From an uncultured Enterorhabdus sp. (GTDB lineage Bacteria > Actinomycetota > Coriobacteriia > Coriobacteriales > Eggerthellaceae): 45,899 nt of DNA. Shown in pieces: positions 17,131-26,226 of this stretch (positions are counted from its first letter, which is position 1; each line of letters opens with the position of its first letter). Below the pieces are notes generated by a model. The model saw only the letters and a program-made list of their open reading frames with translations. It made no database searches and was not told where the DNA came from. Position numbers and translations under genes: made by a program. The DNA lies in contig CANPHS010000005.1 in assembly GCA_947573925.1 (NCBI GenBank), forward strand, positions 1-45,899, in the 5' to 3' direction.

Positions 17131-17610
17131 ATGGCCCTGAAAGACAAGCTGCCCGAACTGCGCGAACGGGCCGGACTCACCCAGCAGGCGCTGGCCGAGA
17201 AGCTGTTCGTGACCCGTCAGGCGGTGTCGCGCTGGGAAACCGGCGAGACCACCCCGGGCATCGACATGACGAAGCTCATCGCCACCACCCTGGGCGCCCC
17301 CATCACCGAGCTGCTGGAAATGCCGCCCGAGGGCTTCTTCTGCCAAAGCTGCGGCATGTACCTGACCGGCGACGACGACCGTGCCCGCGCCGCCGACGGC
17401 ACCCCCGAGGCCGACTGGTGCAAATGGTGCGTGGAAGACGGTGCCATCGTGAACCCCGACGAGACCATGGAGGAGATGATCGAGCGCTGCGCCCCCTACA
17501 TGGTGCAGTCCGGCTCCTTCGCCACCGTAGACGAGGCCGTGTCGCTTTTGGGCGCCGTCCTTCCCCAACTGAAACGCTGGAGGCGTAGAACAACCGCGCG
17601 GCGTTCATGA
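17131..17610 (+). CDS. HTH (XRE-type) regulator with zinc-ribbon domain
   Basis: A 159-residue protein. Residues 5-60 are an XRE helix-turn-helix (LPELRERAGLTQQALAEKL, then VTRQAVSRWETGETTPGID). Residues 70-120 are a zinc ribbon of the type CqSCGMyL...WCkWC...tMEEMIE, with ligands C71, C74, C97 and C100. Such fusions are common in anaerobic Firmicutes and Actinobacteria; the ribbon may sense metal or redox state, but no ligand is known to me. ATG 17131 follows GAAGGAGG. It is divergent from the MFS/SulP unit and may regulate it. Confidence 0.9.
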   Translation: MALKDKLPELRERAGLTQQALAEKLFVTRQAVSRWETGETTPGIDMTKLIATTLGAPITELLEMPPEGFFCQSCGMYLTGDDDRARAADGTPEADWCKWCVEDGAIVNPDETMEEMIERCAPYMVQSGSFATVDEAVSLLGAVLPQLKRWRRRTTARRS

Positions 17611-17707
17611 GCCGGGAGGTCCCGGAGCTCTTCCTTCCTTCACCCCAAAGTGCCAAGTTGCGAACAATGGGGGCGCGGGGCATCCGGAGCGGCGGTTAAG
17701 CCTTACC

Positions 17708-18862
17708 ATGGCAGTCATGGACGAGACGACGAACAGAACGACCGCCGCACCGGCGACTGAGACGGCGACCGAGGCTGAGACCGAGGCTGCGACCGAAGCT
17801 GAGGCCGCGCCGATGGCCGCGGGGGCCGCCAAGCAGACCGTGCACTTCCCCTCCAGCGATGGGAAAAGTATCATTTCGGGCTACCTGTGGATGCCCGACC
17901 TGGCAGACGGCGCCCAGCCCCGGGCCCTGGTGCAGCTCGTGCACGGCATGAGCGAGCACGCCGGACGCTACGACGACTTCGCCCGCTTCCTCACGGGGGC
18001 GGGCTTCGCCGTGTGCGCCAACGACCACATCGGCCACGGGGGCAGCGCCTCCGGCGACGGCTACGGCTACTTGCCGCCCGACACCGGCGTGCAGGTTATG
18101 CTGAAGGATGTGGACGCCATGCGCCGCACGGCCCAGGAGCGGGTGGGCGCGGACGTCCCCTACTTTATCTTCGGCCATTCCATGGGCAGCCTCGTGGTGC
18201 GGGCCTACATCGCCTACTTCGGCGCCGGGGTGGCCGGGGCCGTGGTGTGCGGCACGGCGGACAAGCCGGCCATCGTGCCCCTGTTCGGGCAATGCCTCAT
18301 CGGCGCGGCGGCCCTCTTCCGCGGCTGGCACGCCAAGGCCACCTTCTTCAACAACCTGGCGAACCGCACCTACACCAAGGAATTCCGTCATGAGAACTCG
18401 CCTCTGGCCTGGATATCCCGCAACGCCGAGAACGTGCGGGCCTACATCGCCGACGAGATCACCGGGTTCACCATAACCCTGGGCGCCTCCTACACGCTCA
18501 TGAAGCTGGGGCGCATCGCCATGTCCCACGGCACGGCCCGGCGCGTGCCCCGCAACCTGCCGGTGCTGTTCATCGCCGGGGCCCAGGACCCCGTGGGCGA
18601 CAACGGCCGCGACGTGGAGCGGGCCGAACGGCGCCTGCACCGCGCCGGGGTGGAGAACGTGGGGCTCATCCTCTACGGCGAGATGCGCCACGAGATTCTG
18701 AACGAGACGGGCCACGCCCTCGTGTACGCCGACGTGGCCGCGTGGATCGAGGAAGTGCTGGCGGAAAGTGCCGCACGGGTTGCCGGAGCCGCCGGGGCAA
18801 CCGCCGCGACGGATCCGGGCAACCCGGCCGCCCTCAGCGAAGCGAACGGAAGGGAGGCCTAG
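17708..18862 (+). CDS. Alpha/beta hydrolase (lysophospholipase/monoacylglycerol lipase-like)
   Basis: Serine hydrolase of 384 residues. The nucleophile elbow is FGHSMGS (S158), the oxyanion region LVHGMSEHAGRYDDFA near 78-92, and the late AGAQDPVGDNG and GEMRHEILNE segments supply the likely aspartate and histidine. This is the layout of monoacylglycerol lipases (Hydrolase_4). The first 45 residues are a Thr/Glu/Ala repeat-like tail (TETATEAETEAATEAEA) with no signal peptide. A second ATG lies nine bases in. Only one base separates it from the next gene, so it heads the potassium-uptake operon, an unexplained pairing. Confidence 0.9.
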   Translation: MAVMDETTNRTTAAPATETATEAETEAATEAEAAPMAAGAAKQTVHFPSSDGKSIISGYLWMPDLADGAQPRALVQLVHGMSEHAGRYDDFARFLTGAGFAVCANDHIGHGGSASGDGYGYLPPDTGVQVMLKDVDAMRRTAQERVGADVPYFIFGHSMGSLVVRAYIAYFGAGVAGAVVCGTADKPAIVPLFGQCLIGAAALFRGWHAKATFFNNLANRTYTKEFRHENSPLAWISRNAENVRAYIADEITGFTITLGASYTLMKLGRIAMSHGTARRVPRNLPVLFIAGAQDPVGDNGRDVERAERRLHRAGVENVGLILYGEMRHEILNETGHALVYADVAAWIEEVLAESAARVAGAAGATAATDPGNPAALSEANGREA

Positions 18863-18863
18863 C

Positions 18864-19295
18864 ATGGCGAAGCGGGCCCGCATCATTGTCGTGGGATGCA
18901 GCATGTTCGGCACGGCCGTGGCCCGGGCGCTCTCGGGCGCGGGCCACGACGTCATTGCCGTGGACATGCAGGAAGACGCCCTGGACGCCCTGGGCGACGA
19001 CTTCGACGGCGAGATCATCACCGGCGACGGCAAGAGCGCCCAGGTGCTGGAGGAGTGCGGCGTGCGCGAGGCCACGCACCTGGTGGCCGCCACGAGCGAC
19101 GACGCCGCCAACCTGCTCATCGCCGAGGTGGCCAGCGAGGTATTCGGCGTGCCCCACGTGCTGCCCCTGGTGGAGGACGAGGCCTTCGTGGAAATCCTGG
19201 AGGACCGGGGCATCGAGCCCATCTGCCCCCACCGCATCTGCGAAGCGGAGTTCTTCCGCCTCACCGACCTGACTCGAGGCGGTGAGGCCCGATGA
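18864..19295 (+). CDS. TrkA-type RCK (NAD-binding) subunit, first of two
   Basis: Potassium-channel regulatory subunit with one RCK_N (TrkA-N) domain, 143 residues. The nucleotide-binding start IIVVGCSMFGTAVARALSGAG is intact and is followed by VDMQEDALDAL and ITGDGKSAQVLEECGVREA. No TrkA-C domain is present, whereas classical TrkA has two N plus C pairs in one chain of about 450 residues. ATG 18864 has AGGGAGGCC ahead. Its last four bases overlap the start of the next subunit (ATGA), so translation is coupled and a heteromeric ring is likely. Confidence 0.88.
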   Translation: MAKRARIIVVGCSMFGTAVARALSGAGHDVIAVDMQEDALDALGDDFDGEIITGDGKSAQVLEECGVREATHLVAATSDDAANLLIAEVASEVFGVPHVLPLVEDEAFVEILEDRGIEPICPHRICEAEFFRLTDLTRGGEAR

Positions 19296-19885
19296 AGGTG
19301 GTCATCGTGGGCGGCCGCACCCGGGCCGACTACCTCATGGGAGCGCTCGCCGAGGAGGCCGAGGCCGTGGTGGTCATCAACGACGACCGCCGCTTCTGCG
19401 AGTACCTCTCCAGCCGCCACGACGGCACGGTGATCTGGGGCGACGGCACCAAGCGGTCGGTGTTGGAAGATGCCGGCGTGGCCGGCTTCGACGCCATTGT
19501 GGCCCTCACGGGCTACGACGCCGACAACCTGGCCATCTGCCAGGTGGCCAAGAGCTTCCTCGACATCCGCCTGCAGCTGTGCATCGTCTCCAACCCGGAG
19601 AACACGCGCATCTTCCGCCAGCTGGGCGTGACCGCGGCCATCAGCGCCACGGCCGCCCTCACCCAGGCCATCCGCGAGGCCATCGGGGCCGCGAACCTGG
19701 GAGCCGGCGAAGCGCCTGCGGAAGGCGACGCCCGGCGCGGGCCCGAGCCCGGCGCGACCGCCGGGGCGGACGCCGACGCGGACGCTGACGGGACCGCGGA
19801 CGAGGACGAGGACGAGACCCCGGGCGCCGGCTCGCTCCTGTCGCTTCTGGGCTCCTGGCACCGGATCGGGAAAGACCGGAGGTAG
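19292..19885 (+). CDS. TrkA-type RCK subunit, second of two
   Basis: A second RCK_N protein, 197 residues. The beta strand and loop VVIVGGRTRADYLMGAL replace the usual GxGxxG, so nucleotide binding may be altered, while INDDRRFCEYLSSRHDGTVIWGDGTK and the YDADNLAICQVAK helix follow the family. The last 60 residues are an acidic Asp/Ala-rich linker ending in LLSLLGSWHRIGKDRR, a possible docking helix. It overlaps the upstream subunit by four bases and precedes trkH by five bases. I infer that the two half-proteins together do the job of one TrkA. Confidence 0.85.
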   Translation: MKVVIVGGRTRADYLMGALAEEAEAVVVINDDRRFCEYLSSRHDGTVIWGDGTKRSVLEDAGVAGFDAIVALTGYDADNLAICQVAKSFLDIRLQLCIVSNPENTRIFRQLGVTAAISATAALTQAIREAIGAANLGAGEAPAEGDARRGPEPGATAGADADADADGTADEDEDETPGAGSLLSLLGSWHRIGKDRR

Positions 19886-19890
19886 CCGCC

Positions 19891-21429
19891 ATGGCGAAGC
19901 TCCGGAGCAACGGTGTCTCGCCGAGCGTGGTTCTGGGCGAGGCGAACGAGGGGCGGCCGCACCCCCTGGCGCCACTCGCCCGCTACGTGGGCGTGGCCGT
20001 CATGTTCGTCGGCCTGGCGGGGCTCGTTCCCCTGGCCGTGCTGCCGGCCCATCCCGCCGAGGTGCCCCTGGCCCCCTGCTTCATCTTTCCCGGCCTGGGG
20101 GCGGCGGTGGTGGGCTACCTCGTGTACTTCGCCGTGCCCGACCCCGGCCCCGCCGTGCGCCTGACGCGGGGGCAGACCGCCGCGTGCACGGTGCTCGTCT
20201 GGGTGCTGGCCATCGTCGTGTACGCCGTCCCCTACGTGGCAGCGGGGCTGCTCACCCCCGTGCAGGCCCTCTTCGAATCCACGAGCGGCCTTACCACCAC
20301 GGGCCTCAGCGTCGTGGACGTGGACACGTGCCCCGCCATCTTCCTGTTCCACCGCAGCCTCACCTGCTACCTCGGCGGCGTGGGGTTGGTGCTCATCCTC
20401 ACCTGCGTGGTCAGCCAGACGGGCGGCCTCGGGGTGTACAACGCCGAGGGCCACACCGACCACCTGCTGCCGAGCGCCGCCAAAACCGCCCGGCTCATCC
20501 TGCTCATCTACACGGGGCTCATCCTGGGCGGCGCCGTCGCCTACTGGCTGGCCGGCATGACCCCCTTCGACGCCCTGAACATCTCCATGTGCGCCGTGCC
20601 CACCGGCGGCTTCGCCACCCACAGCGAGAGCATCGCCTACTGGCACAGCCCCCTCATCAACGGCATCACCATCGTGCTCATGATCGCCGGCGGCACAAAC
20701 TTCCTTCTGCTGTTCCTGCTGCTGCGGGGGAAGTTCAAGGCATTTCTCACCCACATCGAGACGCCCCTGTACTTCGGCGCCATCGCCCTTATGACGCCGG
20801 TGGTGGCGGGCCTGTTCCTGGCCCAGGGCATCGCCGCCGACGTGCCCGAGGCGCTGGGCCAGGGCCTGTTCCAGGTGGTGTCGGTGCTCACCTCCACGGG
20901 GTTCCAGACCATTCCCTCCTTCGGCGACTTGGGCCCGGCGCTGCTGTTTCTGCTCGGCCTGCTCATGATCGCGGGGGCCGAGGCCCGGTCCACCTCCGGC
21001 GGCATCAAGCTGTACCGCGTGGCCGTGGCCGCCCGGGGCCTGGCCCACGACCTGTACGGGCGCTACGGCAACAAACGGCACGTGACCAGCATCAAGATCA
21101 ACCGCTTCGGGAAGCGCTCGGTGCTCACCGACGAGGACGTGACCGAGGCCCAGACCTTCGTGGCCCTGTACCTGCTGCTCGTGGCCGTGGGCACCTTCCT
21201 GCTCATCCTGTGCGGCGCCACCCTGCAGGAGGCGCTGTTCGATTTCATCTCCTGTCTGGGCAGCACCGGCGTGGGCACGGGGTTCATCGGCGCCGAGAGC
21301 GGGCCGGCGCCCCTGCTCGTCGGGTGCGCGGGCATGCTGCTCGGCCGTTTGGAGATCATTCCGTTGTTTTTGGGCGTGAAGGCCCTCGCCTCCCTGGCGT
21401 GGAAAGGAGTTCGCCGTGACCGTTCCTAA
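19891..21429 (+). CDS. trkH: TrkH family potassium uptake protein
   Basis: The pore subunit of a Trk/Ktr potassium uptake system in the cytoplasmic membrane, 512 residues. The repeated P-loop motifs are visible: FESTSGLTTTGLS, MCAVPTGGFATHSESI, VVSVLTSTGFQTI and FISCLGSTGVGTG, one per M1-P-M2 unit. ARSTSGGIKLYR marks the conserved loop after helix M2 of the third unit. It follows the two RCK subunits, and its 3' end overlaps the DUF4118 gene by 14 bases. The start has GGAGGTAGCCGCC ahead. Confidence 0.95.
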   Translation: MAKLRSNGVSPSVVLGEANEGRPHPLAPLARYVGVAVMFVGLAGLVPLAVLPAHPAEVPLAPCFIFPGLGAAVVGYLVYFAVPDPGPAVRLTRGQTAACTVLVWVLAIVVYAVPYVAAGLLTPVQALFESTSGLTTTGLSVVDVDTCPAIFLFHRSLTCYLGGVGLVLILTCVVSQTGGLGVYNAEGHTDHLLPSAAKTARLILLIYTGLILGGAVAYWLAGMTPFDALNISMCAVPTGGFATHSESIAYWHSPLINGITIVLMIAGGTNFLLLFLLLRGKFKAFLTHIETPLYFGAIALMTPVVAGLFLAQGIAADVPEALGQGLFQVVSVLTSTGFQTIPSFGDLGPALLFLLGLLMIAGAEARSTSGGIKLYRVAVAARGLAHDLYGRYGNKRHVTSIKINRFGKRSVLTDEDVTEAQTFVALYLLLVAVGTFLLILCGATLQEALFDFISCLGSTGVGTGFIGAESGPAPLLVGCAGMLLGRLEIIPLFLGVKALASLAWKGVRRDRS

Positions 21430-22333
21430 GCAGAGCGACCCCGCCCGGGCGGGCAACGAGCTGGAAGCCGCGAAGGCGCCGGAAGCGAAGGGGCCGGCGG
21501 CCGCGGCTCCGGCGGCCGCCGCCGCGAGCCCGGGGAAGTCGGCGGCCGCCAAGCCGAGCCCCGCCAAAGGGCCTTCCCCGGCGGCCCGGCGGAGGGTGCG
21601 CAACCTTGTCGTATGCGCCATCTTGTACGGGGCGGGGCTGGCCGCCGTGTGGGGGTTCTCGCTCATGGGGGTGAGCACGCTCGTGGTCTTCCCCGTGTTC
21701 GTGCTCGGCGTGCTCATCGCCAGCCTTGAAACCGATTCAGGCCTGTGGGGCGGGGCGCTGGGGCTCGCCTACCTGCTGTCCTACGACTTCCTGTTCACCG
21801 ACCCGGTGCTGGAGCTGAAGGTGCTCAACCGCACCGACGTGGTGGCCCTTATCATCTTCGTGGCCGTGGCGCTCATCATGGGGGTCATCACCCACCGCAT
21901 GAGCCGCCAGGTGCAGGCCGCCGACCGCACCGCCGCGGCCTTAAGCCGCCTGAACCGCCTGAGCGCCGGGCTCTTCGAGAGCGCCACCCCCGAGGAGGCC
22001 TGCCGCTTCTCCCAGGAGTTCCTGGCGAAGATTTTGAAGCGGGGCGTGACCATCGCCCTGGGCGAGCCGGGTCCGGACGCGCCGCCCGCGGCCCGCGACT
22101 GCTACGAGCAGCGCATCCCCACCGGCTACGGCGAGGTGGGCTACCGCGGCGTGCCGGAGAAGTTCCTGCCCCTGGGAATGAAGGGCCGCATCTTCGGCGT
22201 CGTGGCCGTCGACTGCACCGCCGGCGACCTGGATACCGCCAGCCGCGCCCTCATCACCTCGGTGGTGGCCCAAACCCTCGTGGCCGTGGAACGCAACACC
22301 CTGAAAGAGCACCGGGAACCGCCGGAGGAGTGA
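21416..22333 (+). CDS. KdpD-like DUF4118 membrane sensor fragment without kinase
   Basis: A 305-residue protein. After an Ala/Pro/Lys-rich N-terminus of about 60 residues come four short membrane helices matching the DUF4118 region of KdpD, including YDFLFTDPVLELKVLNRTD and LIIFVAVALIMGVITHRM. A GAF-like domain follows (about 180-300). Both the KdpD Usp/ATPase N-terminus and the histidine kinase C-terminus are absent, so it cannot be a classical two-component sensor. Its GTG start overlaps trkH, which ties it to potassium uptake. It may modulate TrkH directly; this is an inference. Confidence 0.82.
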   Translation: MTVPKQSDPARAGNELEAAKAPEAKGPAAAAPAAAAASPGKSAAAKPSPAKGPSPAARRRVRNLVVCAILYGAGLAAVWGFSLMGVSTLVVFPVFVLGVLIASLETDSGLWGGALGLAYLLSYDFLFTDPVLELKVLNRTDVVALIIFVAVALIMGVITHRMSRQVQAADRTAAALSRLNRLSAGLFESATPEEACRFSQEFLAKILKRGVTIALGEPGPDAPPAARDCYEQRIPTGYGEVGYRGVPEKFLPLGMKGRIFGVVAVDCTAGDLDTASRALITSVVAQTLVAVERNTLKEHREPPEE

Positions 22334-22369
22334 GGGACGGCCCCACCCGTTCGACGTCCTCTCAGCCCG

Positions 22370-24055
22370 CTACCCGTTGGTCGCCGGCGCTTCTTCCCCT
22401 ACCAGCTCGCGGGCGTGGGCGATGGCGTCATCGATGCAGCTGCGGAAATGCTCCTCCCCCACCAGTTCCACGAAACCGGCGCGGCGCATGGTCTTCATCG
22501 GCTGCTCGTTCACATGGGAGAAGATGAGGCTCACCCCGTGGGCGTGGCAGTAATCATAGAGGTTCTCCAGCGCGTTCATGCCCGTCGCGTCCAGCGAGGG
22601 CACGCCGCGCATGCGGATGATCAGGTAGCGCGTGAAGTCCTTCACCGAGATGTCGGCGATGCGCTCGGTCATGCCGAAGAACATCGGCCCGTTGATCTCG
22701 TACACGCGCACGCTCTTCGGCAGCTCGCGCAGATGCGTGACCTCCGAGTTCTCGTCGCAGTAGTACTTCCAGCCCTTGACCTCGGTCTCCTCGCTCACCA
22801 TCTTCATGAACAGCACCACCGTGATGAGCATGCCCGCGCCGATGGCCACCACCAGGTCGAACACGATGGTCAGCACGAAGGTGAGCACCAGCGTGCCCAC
22901 GGCGCCCCGCGACGCCGTCTTGCACAGGTGCGCGAAGTTGCGCCAGCCCGACATGCCGTAGGCGACGTACAGCAAGATGGCGGCGATGGTGGGCATGGGG
23001 ATGAGCGCCGCATAGGGCATGAGGAAGGCGAGCACGGCGACGAGCACCAGCGCGTGCACCATGCCGGCGATGGGCGTGCGGCCGCCGGCCTTCACGTTGG
23101 CGGCGGTGCGCGCGATGGCGCCGGTGGCGGGGATGCCGCCGAAGAGCACCGAGGCGATGTTGCCGACGCCCTGGGCCACCAGCTCCATGTTGGCGCGGTG
23201 ATGGCCGCTGATCATGGAGTCGGCCACCACGCAGGAGAGCAGCGACTCGATGGCGGCCAGAATGGCGATGGTGACGCCGTTGGCGAACTGGTCGCGGAAG
23301 AGGGTCAGGTCAAGCTGCGGCATGTGGAGCTCGGGCAGTCCGCTGTTGATGACGTAGAGGTCGCCGATGGTCATCACGTCCAGCCCGAGCCCGCTCACCA
23401 GCGCGATTCCCACGAGCAGGGCCACGAGCGAGCTGGGCACGCGCTCGGTCACGCGCGGCCAGAGGAACAGGACGGCCAGGCAGATCGCGCCCACCGCGCA
23501 CGCCTGCACGTTCACCGTGGCGATGTTGCCGGCCAGCGCGGCCAGCTTCTCCGTCGTCTCCACGGTGGCGGTGCCGGGCGGGTAGGTGAGCCCCAGCAGG
23601 TCCTTCAGCTGGCCGATGGCCAGCGTGACGGCGATGCCCGCCGTGAACCCCGTGGTGATGGTGAAGGGGACGTAGCGGATGATGGCGCCCAGCTTGAACA
23701 GGCCCATGAGAACGAGCAGGATGCCGGCGATGATGGTGGCGGCGACAAGGCCCTCCAGCCCGTCGGTGGCCACGATGCCGGCCACGATGGTGGCGAACGC
23801 CGCCGTGGGACCGGAGATCTGCACGCGGCTGCCGCCGAGGAACGCGATGAGGAACCCGGCGACGATGGCGGTGTAGAGGCCCTGCTCGGGGGACACGCCC
23901 GAGGCGATGCCCAGCGCGATGGAAAGCGGCAGCGCCACCACCGCCACCACGATGCCCGCCACGATGTCCTTGGGAACCTGCTCCTTCAGCTCCTGTTTGC
24001 TGGAATGCTTGATGATGCTGAAAAGGATGGGCTTTAACTTATCGCGCTGCTGCAT
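22370..24055 (-). CDS. SulP family anion transporter with STAS domain
   Basis: A second SulP transporter, 561 residues. KDIVAGIVVAVVALPLSIALGIASGVSPEQGLYTAIV opens the membrane domain, GSRVQISGPTAAFATIVAGIV follows, and the C-terminal 110 residues are a STAS domain with IIRMRGVPSLDATGMNAL. It lacks the long tail of the other SulP protein. ATG 24055 is the first codon after a good promoter leader, with AAGGAG unusually far (15 bases) upstream; GTG 24088 in frame is an alternative. The substrate (sulfate, bicarbonate or dicarboxylates) is not evident. It is convergent with the potassium operon, with no clear terminator between. Confidence 0.92.
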   Translation of the reverse strand: MQQRDKLKPILFSIIKHSSKQELKEQVPKDIVAGIVVAVVALPLSIALGIASGVSPEQGLYTAIVAGFLIAFLGGSRVQISGPTAAFATIVAGIVATDGLEGLVAATIIAGILLVLMGLFKLGAIIRYVPFTITTGFTAGIAVTLAIGQLKDLLGLTYPPGTATVETTEKLAALAGNIATVNVQACAVGAICLAVLFLWPRVTERVPSSLVALLVGIALVSGLGLDVMTIGDLYVINSGLPELHMPQLDLTLFRDQFANGVTIAILAAIESLLSCVVADSMISGHHRANMELVAQGVGNIASVLFGGIPATGAIARTAANVKAGGRTPIAGMVHALVLVAVLAFLMPYAALIPMPTIAAILLYVAYGMSGWRNFAHLCKTASRGAVGTLVLTFVLTIVFDLVVAIGAGMLITVVLFMKMVSEETEVKGWKYYCDENSEVTHLRELPKSVRVYEINGPMFFGMTERIADISVKDFTRYLIIRMRGVPSLDATGMNALENLYDYCHAHGVSLIFSHVNEQPMKTMRRAGFVELVGEEHFRSCIDDAIAHARELVGEEAPATNG

Positions 24056-24108
24056 GGCGGGAAAACTCGGCTCCTTGGGTCGTCGCGGGCGGAAAGACAC
24101 GAGGCCGC

Positions 24109-24137
24109 ATTCTATCGCTGACCAAATCGCCCAGCAA
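24109..24137 (-). promoter_or_regulatory. Promoter of the second SulP gene
   Basis: TTGCTG, 17 bases, TAGAAT on the minus strand, placing the transcript start about 45 bases before the ATG. Good match in both hexamers and spacing. Confidence 0.65.
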
Positions 24138-24183
24138 TAGAGAACCCGCGTTCGGCCGAAAGTCGCCCTTCGACGCATGAAAA

Positions 24184-24211
24184 ACGGCCCCGCATGTTGG
24201 TGCGGGGCCGT
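24184..24211 (-). terminator. Intrinsic terminator of the SDR gene
   Basis: ACGGCCCCGCA / TGCGGGGCCGT form a perfect 11-bp stem with a six-base loop; on the minus strand TTTTT follows directly. It lies 47 bases after the SDR stop. Confidence 0.9.
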
Positions 24212-24258
24212 CGGATGCTGAATACGCTCAGCAGCTCTGCTGCCGCTCGCTCGCCCTG

Positions 24259-25059
24259 CTACCAGGTACGGGAAGCCATGGCGCGGAACTGGGCCACCGT
24301 GGAGACGTGGGAGTTCAGGCCACCGTCCACCGTCACCACCTGACCGGTGAAGTACGAGCTCTCGTCGGAGGCCAGATAGACGCACATGGCGGCGATGTCT
24401 TCGGGCGTGCCGTAGCGGGCGACCTCGATGTTGTCCAGGAAGATGTCCTTCAGCGCCTGGGGCACCTTCGCCTCGTTCTGCGGCGTGACGATGAGGCCGG
24501 GGCGCACGCAGTTGCAGCGGATGTTCTGTTTGCCGTACTGCAGGGCCGTGTACTGGGTCAGCATGTCGACGCCGGCCTTGGCGCAGGCGTAGGCCGTCGA
24601 GCCCAAGTCGCCGCCGCAGGAGGCCATGGAGCCGATGTTGATGATGGAGCCCGCGCCCTGCTCCTGCATGAAGGGCAGCACCGTCTTGGTGCAGTAGAAC
24701 GTGGAGCGCACGTCGCTCGCGAACACGGCGTCCCAGTCTTCCAGGGAGATCTCGTCCACACGGCCGTCTTTCAGCGCCATGCCGGCGGCGTTGTTCACCA
24801 GCACGTCGATGGAGCCCCACTTCTCCTTGGTGTCGGCGAACAGCGCGTCCACCGTTTCGGGACGCGTGATGTCCAGCTTGTGGAACCAGGCGGTGCCACC
24901 CGCCTCGGCGATGGCGTCCACGACGGCCGCGCCGCGCTCCTCGTTGCGGCCGCACACCACCACGCGCGCGCCCTCGGCGCCGAACATCTTCGCGATGCCC
25001 GTGCCGATACCGCTGGTGGAACCGGTGACGATGGCGACTTTGTCCTTCAAACGATCCAT
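24259..25059 (-). CDS. SDR family oxidoreductase
   Basis: Classical short-chain dehydrogenase of 266 residues. The cofactor loop is TGSTSGIG at 12-19 with a following CGRNEERG that fits NADP(H), NNAAG at 89-93, and the catalytic S144, Y157 and K161 (YACAK). Gut Eggerthellaceae carry several hydroxysteroid dehydrogenases of this fold, so a bile-acid or steroid substrate is possible, but nothing in the sequence proves it. A 3-oxoacyl-ACP reductase-like role is the alternative. ATG 25059 follows AGAGGGAAACC. It is a single-gene unit with its own extended -10 promoter and terminator. Confidence 0.92.
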   Translation of the reverse strand: MDRLKDKVAIVTGSTSGIGTGIAKMFGAEGARVVVCGRNEERGAAVVDAIAEAGGTAWFHKLDITRPETVDALFADTKEKWGSIDVLVNNAAGMALKDGRVDEISLEDWDAVFASDVRSTFYCTKTVLPFMQEQGAGSIINIGSMASCGGDLGSTAYACAKAGVDMLTQYTALQYGKQNIRCNCVRPGLIVTPQNEAKVPQALKDIFLDNIEVARYGTPEDIAAMCVYLASDESSYFTGQVVTVDGGLNSHVSTVAQFRAMASRTW

Positions 25060-25101
25060 GGTTTCCCTCTTTCTACGCACTATGGCCAGCCAGCCTCGAT
25101 G

Positions 25102-25110
25102 ATTCTAGCA
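25102..25110 (-). promoter_or_regulatory. Extended -10 promoter of the SDR gene
   Basis: TGCTAGAAT on the minus strand, an extended -10, about 40 bases before the ATG. No clear -35. Confidence 0.5.
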
Positions 25111-25285
25111 GTAATGGAATGCGACGGTGCGTCCCGTCCGGCCCGCGCGCCCGATCTCCCTTGGCAATGGCGCAGCCGGGGCGTCGGTATCGGATTGGCG
25201 GCGCATGCGAGCCGCCAAAGCCAGCGGGGCGCCCTTGCGCTACTATGGCAGCAAGACGGCCGAAGCAGACGAGAAAAGAGGCGTC

Positions 25286-26188
25286 GTGGAAGATACCGAA
25301 GGCAGAGTCGCAGCGCAGGATTTTTCAGGGGAAGAGCCCCGCGACTTTGGCGCAGACCGCGCTGTATGCCCGATCTGCCCACACGCCTGCGCGCTGGCCG
25401 AGGGGCAGACGGGGCTCTGCCGTGCGCGCGTCGCCGAGGGCGGACAGGTGGTGGACGCCAACTACGGACGCATCACATCGCTGGCGCTGGATCCCATCGA
25501 GAAGAAGCCGCTGGCCCGCTTTCGCCCCGGAAGCAAAGTGCTCTCCGTAGGTTCCTACGGCTGCAACCTGCGCTGCCCGTTCTGCCAGAACGCCTCCATC
25601 GCCTGCGCCGGCGAAAGCGACGTGCCCTGGCGCGAGATCGCACCGGCCGAGCTGGTGAATGCGGCCGCGTCGCTTGCGCCCGAGGGCAACATCGGGCTCG
25701 CCTTCACCTACAACGAGCCGCTCGTGGGCCTCGAGTTCGTCCGCGACACCGCGCGCCTTGCCCACGAGCGCGGCCTGGCGAACGTGCTGGTGTCCAACGG
25801 CTACGTGAACGACGGCCCGCTACATGAGGTGGCACCATTCATCGATGCCGCGAACATCGACCTGAAGGGCTTCACCCAGAGCTTCTACGACCTCGTCGGC
25901 GGCGACTTGGCCACCGTGAAGCGCACCATAGAAGTGCTGGCCGCCACGTCCACCTGTCACTTGGAAGTGACGACCCTCGTCATCCCTGGCCTGAACGACA
26001 GCGATCAGGAAATCGCCGAGGCAGCCCAATGGCTCGCCTCGCTGGATCCGTCGACCCCCTACCACCTGACCCGCTTCTTCCCCTGCCACCGCCTTATCGA
26101 CCGCCCCGCCACCCCACCCGAAACCGTACACCACCTGGCCAACGTAGCGAGGCGCTATTTGAAGCACGTCTACGTAGGAAATTGCTAA
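25286..26188 (+). CDS. Radical SAM enzyme of the AmmeMemoRadiSam type
   Basis: A 300-residue radical SAM protein related to pyruvate formate-lyase activases. The 4Fe-4S motif is YGCNLRCPFC (C93, C97, C100), and an N-terminal cysteine set (C28, C31, C35, C45) in CPICPHACALAEGQTGLC is typical of the AmmeMemoRadiSam radical SAM component. FTYNEPLVGLEF and DLKGF follow in family order. The usual Memo and AMMECR1 partners are not adjacent. The frame is open to 25127, but GTG 25286 has AAGAGG ahead and a TACTAT -10 near 25243 lies within the longer version, so I prefer the shorter start. Confidence 0.85.
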   Translation: MEDTEGRVAAQDFSGEEPRDFGADRAVCPICPHACALAEGQTGLCRARVAEGGQVVDANYGRITSLALDPIEKKPLARFRPGSKVLSVGSYGCNLRCPFCQNASIACAGESDVPWREIAPAELVNAAASLAPEGNIGLAFTYNEPLVGLEFVRDTARLAHERGLANVLVSNGYVNDGPLHEVAPFIDAANIDLKGFTQSFYDLVGGDLATVKRTIEVLAATSTCHLEVTTLVIPGLNDSDQEIAEAAQWLASLDPSTPYHLTRFFPCHRLIDRPATPPETVHHLANVARRYLKHVYVGNC

Positions 26189-26226
26189 CGATCAAAACTT
26201 AAGGGCCGCGCCACTAAAAGCACCGA

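Noticed and set aside
15383-17140. 585-codon plus-strand frame opposite the MFS gene
   Set aside because: His/Gln/Gly-rich antisense shadow; the opposite strand encodes a recognisable transporter.
22415-24037. 540-codon plus-strand frame opposite the second SulP gene
   Set aside because: His/Asp/Gly-rich antisense shadow of a clear transporter.
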